Shown here one piece after another: positions 57,681-64,000 of a DNA stretch of 64,000 nucleotides (positions within the stretch are counted from its first letter, which is position 1; each line of letters opens with the position of its first letter). The notes beneath the pieces are model-generated. The model worked only from the letters and a program-made list of their open reading frames with translations. It made no database searches and was not told the DNA's origin. Both the position numbers and the translations under genes were made by a program. Origin of the DNA: an uncultured Eubacteriales bacterium (lineage in GTDB: Bacteria > Bacillota > Clostridia > Oscillospirales > Acutalibacteraceae); contig CAKRRH010000002.1 of assembly GCA_934394855.1 (NCBI GenBank), forward strand, positions 67,773 to 131,772, written 5' to 3'.

Positions 57681-58439
57681 TTATATTGCAGTGTATGGGT
57701 CGTCTTGTGAAATTATTACCGCTTCTAAGTCAAATTTTTCGTGTATTTTCTCGGTCAGGGCGGACACGATCACATTTTCGGAAAAGTAGTGTCCGACATC
57801 AAATATGTTTATTCCTTTTGCCGTTGCATAAAGCCATTCATGATGCTTTACTTCCGATGTTACAACGCTGTCAGCACCGTGACTGATCGCATACGGAATG
57901 AGGTCGGAGCCTGCTCCGTTAAATATGCCGACCCTGCGAACGGTGTTATTGCCGCAAAAACGAACATCGGGCGAATTTAGCCGTTGTTTTAAAAATTTAG
58001 CAAAATCATCGGGCAACATTCCACTATCAATTTTGCCGAGTCTGCCAATCGGCGAATTCGGAAATTCATCAAGATATGCGTTTTCAAGGTCATGAACGCC
58101 GAGCACATCACAGAGCGTTTCACATACGCCGTTCTTTGCGGCGTCGAGATTTGTGTGCGCCGAAATTACCGCAATGTCGTTTTTGACCAGATCATAAACA
58201 ACATCGTCGCTTGAAATTTGTTTAAGACCGTTCCAAATTACGGGGTGGTGGCTGATTATCAAATCAATGTTTTGCTCGACAGCGCTCATCATTGTCTGTT
58301 TTGTGACATCAAGGCAGACGCCGATTTTGTGTATTTCTTTGTCAAAATCGCCGACAAGCAAACCTGCATTGTCAAACGACAACTGCGTGTTAAACGGACA
58401 AAGTGAATTTATGTAGTCATATATTTCTTTTAGCTTCAT
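57681..58439 (-). CDS. Nif3-like dinuclear metal-centre protein
   Basis: 252 aa. NIF3/DUF34 features: FDNAGLLVGD near the start, DLIISHHPVIWNGLK with two metal histidines, ISAHTNLDAAKNGVCETLCD, and the distal GHYFSENVIVSALTE. Forms hexameric rings with two metal ions; role uncertain (often proposed GTP cyclohydrolase type 1-like or metal chaperone). It follows trmK by 19 nt, a conserved Firmicutes pairing. Confidence 0.93.
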   Translation of the reverse strand: MKLKEIYDYINSLCPFNTQLSFDNAGLLVGDFDKEIHKIGVCLDVTKQTMMSAVEQNIDLIISHHPVIWNGLKQISSDDVVYDLVKNDIAVISAHTNLDAAKNGVCETLCDVLGVHDLENAYLDEFPNSPIGRLGKIDSGMLPDDFAKFLKQRLNSPDVRFCGNNTVRRVGIFNGAGSDLIPYAISHGADSVVTSEVKHHEWLYATAKGINIFDVGHYFSENVIVSALTEKIHEKFDLEAVIISQDDPYTAI

Positions 58440-58458
58440 TGTTATTCCTCTTGAAATA

Positions 58459-59145
58459 TTATTTTAACCGAATTCGTTCGCATATTTCCAAAATCTCGTA
58501 GCCTTTTTGCGATTCATTTCCCAAAATGAGTCCTTTGACGGTTTTGGTGAGCTTATTTAATATCATCTGTTTATATTGCAATGACGCATCGTCAAACTTA
58601 TCGTTCAATCGACCGACCTGCAAAAACAGCTCGTCATATGAAATTGTTCCGCCGCAATATTTAACATTCATCACGGTGTAGTGCTTGTTTTTGGCAACGC
58701 AAGCTGTTTCGTCAATAATCTCAAAGCCGTTTTCGCAAAGATATTTTCGCAAAATATCCGACTTGGTCATCGGCTGAAGAATCAGGTTATATTTTGATGA
58801 TTTGAGCCAATCGGCATTGTCGATTATTGAAACGATCATCTCACCGCCCATTCCTGCGATTATGATGTCGGTGATTTTTTCAATGTCGTCATTATCAAAT
58901 TTTGAGAGTCCGTCGCAAAGAATCAGCTTGATTTTATCCTGCAGGGAAAATGAATCAACCGTGCGCTTTGCACTGTTCAGCGGTTCGGGCTTAATGTCTG
59001 AGGCAATGCAAAACCGAGAGATGTTTTCCTGAATCAACCTGCATGGCAAATATGCATGGTCCGTTCCGATGTCTGCCGCAACGCCGCCCTTTGTTGCATA
59101 ATTCATTGCGGCTTTCAGCCGCATATCGAGATGTGCTTTTTTCAT
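58459..59145 (-). CDS. trmK: tRNA (adenine22-N1)-methyltransferase
   Basis: 228 aa from ATG 59145. SAM-binding Rossmann fold: MRLKAAMNYATKGGVAADIGTDHAYLPCRLI, IASDIKPEPLNSAKRTV, IIIAGMGGEMI, LILQPM. It methylates A22 in the D arm of tRNA. AGGAA upstream; the longer reading adds an atypical 16-residue lead. Confidence 0.93.
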   Translation of the reverse strand: MKKAHLDMRLKAAMNYATKGGVAADIGTDHAYLPCRLIQENISRFCIASDIKPEPLNSAKRTVDSFSLQDKIKLILCDGLSKFDNDDIEKITDIIIAGMGGEMIVSIIDNADWLKSSKYNLILQPMTKSDILRKYLCENGFEIIDETACVAKNKHYTVMNVKYCGGTISYDELFLQVGRLNDKFDDASLQYKQMILNKLTKTVKGLILGNESQKGYEILEICERIRLK

Positions 59146-59252
59146 TGACAAATTCCTGTAAAATAGATTGATTTGTTGATATAACAATAGCAATTATACA
59201 TTATTATATATATTTTACATGGTTTTTGAAAAAATGTCAACAAAAACGGTGT

Positions 59253-59621
59253 TTATGAATAGACCGATTCCATGTGCGAAATGTGCATTAGCTGAACCTT
59301 GATTGCCATGATTTGAGAAGCAAGCTCGGCGGGCTCGTCGTTTTTGGCAAGGGGAGGCAGCATTGCGATATTAACGCCGATTTGCCCGACATCATTTGCG
59401 TTAATGAACCATTTGAGCACCTTTTCCGCTTTGACCCATTCGTTTTCGGTTGATTTGCAATATCTAAGCGCCGTGTTCATGTCGCCGATATTGACTGCCG
59501 CCAATGCAAGGTTTAATTCATCGTCCACGCTTTTTGAATATTTTTTAAGGCAAACAACCCCCGTTGCGGTGATTGCGATTATCAATATAGTTAAAATTGC
59601 GGCAAACCACAGTCGTTTCAT
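59253..59621 (-). CDS. DUF4363 single-pass protein
   Basis: 122 aa. One N-terminal helix (about 5-25) and an alpha-helical extracytoplasmic part resembling DUF4363 (SVDDELNLALAAVNIGDMNTALRYCKSTENEW). Function unknown. Overlaps the DUF421 gene by 4 nt; the two families are commonly encoded together in Clostridia. Confidence 0.85.
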   Translation of the reverse strand: MKRLWFAAILTILIIAITATGVVCLKKYSKSVDDELNLALAAVNIGDMNTALRYCKSTENEWVKAEKVLKWFINANDVGQIGVNIAMLPPLAKNDEPAELASQIMAIKVQLMHISHMESVYS

Positions 59622-60295
59622 ATTGATTTGTCCTTTCTTATGATTGTAAATTCGCCCGATTTGTCGCCTGTCATCAAAAATACATCGCCGACCGACAATT
59701 TTTGCTCATCGAGAGCGGTCTTTACCGAGTCGATTGTGATTTCGCCCGAATTGAATGCGCCTTTTTGCAGCTTGCCGTCGCTGATTATTGTCGCAGGCAG
59801 CCCCGGTTCACTATGCTCAATATTCATTTCCTGTCTTGTCGGCGGTTCGGCGGATTTTTTCATCATTACGCTGAGTTTTCCGTCGGTTTCGAGCAATGCA
59901 TATTGCACATCTTCAATGCAAAAGCAACCGTCCTCTCGAAGTCCTTCAAGCAGATCGTCAATCGAATAGCGCAGTCGTTTCATCATCTTTTGGTCGATTT
60001 CGCCGTTTGCGATTACAATTGCGGCTTTGCCTGCAAAAAGCCGTCTTATCGGCGGAAATTTGAGCGAAAGAGCGGAAAGGATCAGCTCCAAAATCACAAG
60101 CACGAATATTGCGATCAATCCGTTTGACACGGGGCGGTTTAAGTCCTGCATCGGAATGCTTGCAAGCTCCGAAATCAAAATCGTTACAACAAGCTCGCTC
60201 GGCTGCAATTCGCCGACCTGGCGTTTGCCCATCAGCCTCATGCACAAAATCACAATAAGATAGAAAAATGCGGTGCGTACTATCGTTACTATCAT
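59618..60295 (-). CDS. DUF421 (YetF-type) membrane protein
   Basis: 225 aa. Three helices (about 4-22, 36-52, 59-79), including LIVILCMRLMGKRQVGELQPSELVVTILISELASIPMQD, then the cytoplasmic DUF421 domain (VIANGEIDQKMMKRLRYSIDDLLEGLREDG, IEDVQYALLETDGKLSVM). YetF-type proteins are widespread in spore formers; related proteins sit in the spore membrane (SpoVAE-like neighbourhood) but no firm function is known. Divergent from trmL. Confidence 0.9.
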   Translation of the reverse strand: MIVTIVRTAFFYLIVILCMRLMGKRQVGELQPSELVVTILISELASIPMQDLNRPVSNGLIAIFVLVILELILSALSLKFPPIRRLFAGKAAIVIANGEIDQKMMKRLRYSIDDLLEGLREDGCFCIEDVQYALLETDGKLSVMMKKSAEPPTRQEMNIEHSEPGLPATIISDGKLQKGAFNSGEITIDSVKTALDEQKLSVGDVFLMTGDKSGEFTIIRKDKSI

Positions 60296-60358
60296 AATAT
60301 AAGCTCGTCCTTATTTTAGCATTTTTAATATTATCTGCCGCAACGGTAAAATTTATAC

Positions 60359-60387
60359 TTGAAAATGCGCATGAATTGTTGTATCAT
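60359..60387 (+). promoter_or_regulatory. promoter of trmL
   Basis: TTGAAA (60359-60364), 17-bp spacer, TATCAT (60382-60387), 36 bp before the ATG. Confidence 0.7.
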
Positions 60388-60422
60388 TTTCAAAGTGATT
60401 TTTATTTTCGGGGTGTGCTTTT

Positions 60423-60947
60423 ATGTCAATTTTGAATGTGGTTTTGGTTGAGCCTGAAATTCCGCAGAATACGGGGAATATTGCAAGAACCTGTGCGGCA
60501 ACGGGCGCAAGACTTCATATTATTAAGCCGATGGGCTTTGCGATCGACGACAAAAAGCTCAAGCGTGCCGGACTTGACTATTGGCATTATCTTGATTTGA
60601 CCTATTACGAAAATCTTGAGGATTTTTTTGAAAAAACGGACAATAATAATGCACAGTATTATTATTTTACGACCAAAGGCAGAAACACTCACTCCGATGT
60701 TGCTTATAATGATAATTGCTATTTGATGTTCGGCAAGGAAACAAAGGGTCTGCCTGAGGATATGCTTTATAAAAATCCCGAAAGATGCGTTCGTTTGCCG
60801 ATGATGGGCGAAATCAGATCACTCAATTTGTCAAATTCGGTGGCTGTCGGGGTATATGAGGTATTAAGACAGTGGAATTACCCGGAGCTTCAGAATTTCG
60901 GGCAGTTGACGCAGTATAATTGGGATGAAAATGTGCCTAATAATTAG
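60423..60947 (+). CDS. trmL: tRNA (cytidine34-2'-O)-methyltransferase
   Basis: 174 aa, SPOUT fold. VVLVEPEIPQNTGNIARTCAATGARLHIIKPMGF, LMFGKETKGLPED, RLPMMGEIRSLNLSNSVAVGVYE with the trefoil-knot SAM site. It methylates the wobble ribose in tRNA-Leu species. GGGGTG precedes the ATG at 60423. Confidence 0.95.
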   Translation: MSILNVVLVEPEIPQNTGNIARTCAATGARLHIIKPMGFAIDDKKLKRAGLDYWHYLDLTYYENLEDFFEKTDNNNAQYYYFTTKGRNTHSDVAYNDNCYLMFGKETKGLPEDMLYKNPERCVRLPMMGEIRSLNLSNSVAVGVYEVLRQWNYPELQNFGQLTQYNWDENVPNN

Positions 60948-60984
60948 TTTTTTTGAAAAAAATGCGATTTTTTGAAAAAAAGTG

Positions 60985-61014
60985 TTGACAAACAGTATAC
61001 AGATGTAATATAAT
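60985..61014 (+). promoter_or_regulatory. promoter of the tRNA-Met/tRNA-Glu pair
   Basis: TTGACA (60985-60990), 18-bp spacer, TATAAT (61009-61014), 31 bp before the first tRNA. Confidence 0.85.
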
Positions 61015-61045
61015 AATCAAGCGCCAAAAAAACGCAATGATATAT

Positions 61046-61122
61046 GGCGGCGTAGCTCAGTTGGCTAGAGCATTCGGTTCATACCCGGAGTGTCACTGGT
61101 TCGAATCCTGTCGCCGCTACCA
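61046..61122 (+). tRNA. tRNA-Met (CAT)
   Basis: Full cloverleaf: acceptor GGCGGCG pairing with CGCCGCT (one G-U), D arm TAGCTCAGTTGGCTAGAGC, anticodon stem TTCGG/CCGGA with loop TTCATAC, T arm GGTTCGAATCC, encoded CCA. The G1-U72 pair and lack of initiator features favour an elongator tRNA-Met, though a CAT tRNA read as Ile after lysidine modification cannot be excluded. Confidence 0.93.
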
Positions 61123-61187
61123 GTAGACAACCGCTTTTAGCGGTTTATATATAATTTTTTCGCAAGACTGTTTGCGAAAATACATAA

Positions 61188-61262
61188 GGCCCGGTGGTCA
61201 AGCGGTTAAGACACCGCCCTTTCACGGCGGTAACACGAGTTCGATTCTCGTCCGGGTCACCA
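61188..61262 (+). tRNA. tRNA-Glu (TTC)
   Basis: Acceptor GGCCCGG/CCGGGTC, D arm TGGTCAAGCGGTTAAGACA, anticodon stem CCGCC/GGCGG with loop CTTTCAC (anticodon TTC), T arm AGTTCGATTCT, encoded CCA. Confidence 0.95.
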
Positions 61263-61267
61263 AACCA

Positions 61268-61295
61268 AAGAGTACCTGCAATAGCGGGTGCTTTT
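61268..61295 (+). terminator. terminator of the tRNA operon
   Basis: AAGAGTACCTGC (61268-61279) and GCGGGTGCTTTT (61284-61295) pair over 12 positions with G-U wobbles, loop AATA, ending in T-run. Confidence 0.8.
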
Positions 61296-61369
61296 TTATT
61301 TTTTAAAAAGCCAACCGTTTTAAAATTCATTTCACTATATTATCAAACGGTACCGGAGAAAATAGTAAC

Positions 61370-62977
61370 ATGGAAAAACAAAAAGCAGACAAAATCATCA
61401 CCGAATATCTTAAAAAAATCTATGGATTTGCAATGAAAAAGGCATTTTCATATGAAGAAGCCGAGGAGATTTGTTCGGAAATAACGGCGGAATTATATTC
61501 ATCTCTTTTGAAGTCGGACGAGATTTATAATCTTGACGGCTATGTTTGGAGGATATGTTCTCATTGCTATGCTAAATTTGTGTCAAAAAACAGAAAGCAT
61601 GAGGGCGTGTCGCTTGACAATATCGTGATTCCGTTTTCAGACGAATATGATTTCGGTGAAGATGATGAGATGCAAAAACTGCGGCGTGAGATTGCATATT
61701 TATCAAAACAGCGCAGGGAGATAGTTTTTTCATATTATTATTTGAATAAATCGGTGTCGGAGGTTGCGCGGGAACAAAATATTCCGTCGGGCACCGTCAA
61801 GTGGCATTTGAGCAAAGCAAGAAATGAATTGAAGGAAGGTTTTACTATGGAAAGAAAAATCGGACATCTCGGACTTAACCCGATCAAGGCACGGTCAATT
61901 TCACACAGCGGCACGCCGAAAAAAGACCCGAATGATTATTTGGGTGACGAGCTTAATCTTAATATTGTTTACAGCGTATATTTTGAGCCGAAAACAAGAA
62001 CGGAAATTGCAGATGAACTCGGAGTTACGCCCGTATTCATTGACGATCGGCTGAGCTTTTTGGAGCAAAACGGATATTTGGTGAGAAAGTCTGGCGGGAA
62101 ATACAGCACATATGTCAGTTTCACGCCACGAAAATATTCATTGCAACAGAAAGATATTACGCTTAAAAAGCAGTATGAGGCGGCAAAAGTTATTGTTGAC
62201 GAATATGTTCCGAAGGTTTTGGAAGCGATAAAGGATACTGAGGTTTATCTGCCAAGCGGCAACAGACAGCTTTTTGAAGCGGCGGCTTGTTTTTTGGCAA
62301 TCTCGGAAAGGTGCTGTCTGGATACAAAAATCGACGATTCAAAATATTATATCAAGGACACATTCGGCAGTGATTACAAGGTATATGTTAATGTTGCGGC
62401 AGAGCAAAGCGACCCCGAATATATTCCGACATTTAATGAAAATGATTATAACGCTTGCGGAAGTATGAGGCGAAAAGGTTGGAAATATGACTGCTCGACA
62501 TGGTCGACCGATTCAAGGATAGATTCAAGAATCGGCGGATACCGCAACAATTACGGCGAAGATCACGAATTCATTTACGAATATATCACGGGAAGCATTA
62601 AGAACGACGCTGCAAATAAAGAAAAATTTGACCGACTGCGTGAACGGCACTTTTTGACTGATGACGGCAGGGTTAATGTTATGATAGTAAAAGACGACAT
62701 TGACAGATTTATTTATGATGTGCTGCCGGAGCTTAACGAGAAAATAAAATCAAAATTTGCAAAATTTGCGCTCGATGAGGCAGAAATGGCTGCAAATGAT
62801 TATCCGCCGCAGATGAGAGATCTTGTGATAAAGGAAAATGTTGAATTCTTTATCGGAAGAACCGTTGCGATCATGGCAATGGATATAATGTATTCAGGCA
62901 AAATGTTTAAACCGTTGACCGAAGATGAAAAGGTGACGGCAAATTATATTATGTTCAGCGATGTTTTGCCGAAATAA
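61370..62977 (+). CDS. sigma-70/ECF-like factor with long C-terminal extension
   Basis: 535 aa. Residues about 8-75 look like sigma region 2 (EYLKKIYGFAMKKAFSYEEAEEICSEI, DGYVWRICSHCYAKF); about 100-158 are region 4 (EIAYLSKQRREIVFSYYYLNKSVSEVAREQNIPSGTVKWHLSKARNELK). ECF factors stop there (about 180 aa). Here about 370 more residues follow: a second winged-helix-like unit (about 205-250; TRTEIADELGVTPVFIDDRLSFLEQNGYLVRKSGGKY) and a soluble domain with no match I recognise. No anti-sigma gene is adjacent, so the extension may carry the sensor. It stands alone between the tRNAs and a terminator. Confidence 0.82.
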   Translation: MEKQKADKIITEYLKKIYGFAMKKAFSYEEAEEICSEITAELYSSLLKSDEIYNLDGYVWRICSHCYAKFVSKNRKHEGVSLDNIVIPFSDEYDFGEDDEMQKLRREIAYLSKQRREIVFSYYYLNKSVSEVAREQNIPSGTVKWHLSKARNELKEGFTMERKIGHLGLNPIKARSISHSGTPKKDPNDYLGDELNLNIVYSVYFEPKTRTEIADELGVTPVFIDDRLSFLEQNGYLVRKSGGKYSTYVSFTPRKYSLQQKDITLKKQYEAAKVIVDEYVPKVLEAIKDTEVYLPSGNRQLFEAAACFLAISERCCLDTKIDDSKYYIKDTFGSDYKVYVNVAAEQSDPEYIPTFNENDYNACGSMRRKGWKYDCSTWSTDSRIDSRIGGYRNNYGEDHEFIYEYITGSIKNDAANKEKFDRLRERHFLTDDGRVNVMIVKDDIDRFIYDVLPELNEKIKSKFAKFALDEAEMAANDYPPQMRDLVIKENVEFFIGRTVAIMAMDIMYSGKMFKPLTEDEKVTANYIMFSDVLPK

Positions 62978-62980
62978 AAA

Positions 62981-63008
62981 AAGGGGGGGCTTTTAAAAGC
63001 CCCCTTTA
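62981..63008. terminator. bidirectional G/C-run terminator
   Basis: AAGGGGGGGCTTTT and AAAAGCCCCCTTTAA form a long stem with A and T tails between convergent genes. Confidence 0.82.
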
Positions 63009-63021
63009 ATGATATTCGGAT

Positions 63022-63759
63022 TTATTTATAATATCTGATCCAATCAATAAAATATTTCTGCGGGAAAACGGTTGTTTCGTCGCAACCTTTTGCCCAGCCG
63101 CCGCCGATTGCGGTGTTTACAAGAACATAATGCGGTTTGTGGAACGCAGGCAGCTCACGAATGTCGCATGAATTATAAATAACATTATCAACATAGAATT
63201 TAAGATATTCTTCGGTCCATTCAACACCATAGACATGGAAATCGTCGCAAAGCTTTCTGTCGGCGAACTCAAATGCTCTTTGAAGACCGGGTTGCTCGTT
63301 TGTATAATGAATTGTAGCCTGGCAAACGCTGTCGTTTACATAATCGCCGAACGGACAGGTTGCAATGTCACGACCGTTGCCGCCGACCATTTCCATGATG
63401 TCGATTTCGCCGCATTCCGGCCACGGCTTTTCTTTAATATTAACGCCGAGCATCCAAAATGCAGGCCAAATGCCCTCGCCATAGGGGAGCTTCGCTCTCA
63501 TTTCAATTTTGCCGTACAAAAATTCCTTTTTGCCATATGTATTAAGGCTTGCAGAGGTGTAAGGACAATCTTTGTCGCCGGTTTTGATGCTTTCGATTAC
63601 AAGGCAGCTGTCTTTAATATATGAATTTTCGGGCGCCTTGGTGTAAAGCTGATGTTCACCGTTGCGAACATATCCTTCTTCCCAACCCCAAACATCAGTG
63701 TTGATTTGCGGTTCGTCAAATTCATCCGACCAAACAAGCTTATATTCTTTGTTGTTCAT
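63022..63759 (-). CDS. GH16 family beta-glucanase without signal peptide
   Basis: 245 aa from ATG 63759, AAGGAG about 11 nt upstream. GH16 core: YKLVWSDEFDEPQINTDVW at the start, YGKIEMRAKLPYGEGIWPAFWMLG, catalytic GEIDIMEMVG (E118, D120, E123), DFHVYGVEWTEEYLKFYVDN, and INTAIGGGW-like end. The fold fits laminarinase/lichenase-type beta-1,3(4)-glucanases. No signal peptide or wall-anchor is seen, so it would be cytoplasmic unless exported in an unusual way. Confidence 0.92.
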   Translation of the reverse strand: MNNKEYKLVWSDEFDEPQINTDVWGWEEGYVRNGEHQLYTKAPENSYIKDSCLVIESIKTGDKDCPYTSASLNTYGKKEFLYGKIEMRAKLPYGEGIWPAFWMLGVNIKEKPWPECGEIDIMEMVGGNGRDIATCPFGDYVNDSVCQATIHYTNEQPGLQRAFEFADRKLCDDFHVYGVEWTEEYLKFYVDNVIYNSCDIRELPAFHKPHYVLVNTAIGGGWAKGCDETTVFPQKYFIDWIRYYK

Positions 63760-63903
63760 TATAATTTTGCTCCTTAATTTGCATATTTTGTTGTATGTTA
63801 CCACAGTATATGAGAAAAGTCAATAAATTATCGTGTTTTTTCTGCCGTTTTATATCTATATTAAACGATAAACAAAAAAATTCGAAAAATATGAAAAAAA
63901 CAC

Positions 63904-63932
63904 TTGACATCTGTCGAGAAGTTTGGTATTAT
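63904..63932 (+). promoter_or_regulatory. promoter upstream of the right-edge RNA
   Basis: TTGACA (63904-63909), 17-bp spacer, TATTAT (63927-63932; an overlapping TATAAT starts at 63930). Between 63760 and 63904 the sequence is AT-rich with no other support. A short hairpin CCCTAAATGAGGG lies at 63942-63954. Confidence 0.75.
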
Positions 63933-63980
63933 AATTGAGCGCCCTAAATGAGGGAGCGAAGTAAAGGCTTTGAGAGCGTT

Positions 63981-64000
63981 GGAAACAAAGGGATTCGACG
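63981..64000 (+). ncRNA. ssrA: probable 5' tip of tmRNA (partial)
   Basis: The window ends in GGATTCGACG (63991-64000), the near-invariant motif of the tmRNA 5' tRNA-like domain (consensus GGATTCGACGG), at about the right distance from a GGAAAC 5' end. An upstream promoter with a leader of about 40 nt is in keeping with RNase P processing. The 3' half is outside the window, so the acceptor stem cannot be checked. Confidence 0.6.

Overview
The window reads as a chromosome segment of a spore-forming, anaerobic Clostridia member, most likely an Oscillospirales/Ruminococcus-type gut bacterium. The grounds are: the alpha-operon order of Firmicutes; type III glutamine synthetase; sporulation genes (spoIIE, yabP, yabQ); two T-box leaders; a PerR/rubrerythrin pair and an [FeFe]-hydrogenase module; and three secreted proteins carrying type I dockerins, a mark of cellulosome or amylosome builders. 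The species cannot be fixed from the sequence alone. I saw no rRNA, phage, IS transposase or CRISPR.

Layout. 1-4.6 kb: end of adk, then map, a KOW protein, infA (TTG start), rpmJ, rpsM, rpsK, rpsD, rpoA, rplQ. 4.6-9 kb: yaaA, a zinc-ribbon membrane protein, a parvulin-like foldase and a CorC/CNNM transporter. 9.1-13.4 kb: nitrogen block of glnN and an ammonium transporter fused to a P-II domain; both are preceded by a leader with the same AAAGGC hairpin loop. 13.4-19.5 kb: two two-component systems, one in an operon with a family 2 glycosyltransferase. 19.6-22.7 kb: maf, a 5' remnant of a YbaK-type gene, a MITE-like element, ridA and ilvA under an isoleucine T-box. 22.8-28.6 kb: spoIIE, two dockerin proteins and two membrane proteins. 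28.8-34.2 kb: glycolysis (pgk, tpiA, gpmI) and deoD. 34.2-37.5 kb: hpf, a fumarase alpha subunit, and the yabP-yabQ-divIC-yabR cluster. 37.6-45.7 kb: a GH130 phosphorylase, lipid genes (GT4, plsC), and metF, a MetH activation protein and metH. 45.7-49.9 kb: an AraC regulator, pduL, and a leucine T-box driving a 2-isopropylmalate synthase fused to an AraC DNA-binding domain. 49.9-51 kb: rubrerythrin and perR. 51-60.3 kb: a long minus-strand run with DUF421/DUF4363, trmK, nif3-like, rqcH, a sensory-type [FeFe]-hydrogenase module (DRTGG, HATPase, HydS-like, DRTGG, PHP), DUF4250 and a dockerin-bearing lysozyme. 60.4-64 kb: trmL, tRNA-Met, tRNA-Glu, a sigma-factor-like protein with a long C-terminal extension, GH16, and the probable 5' tip of tmRNA.

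The strongest unusual items are the LeuA-AraC fusion, the sensory hydrogenase module, the paired nitrogen leaders with the Amt-PII fusion, a dockerin protein with a caspase-like fold whose two catalytic positions are replaced, and the lysozyme-dockerin protein.
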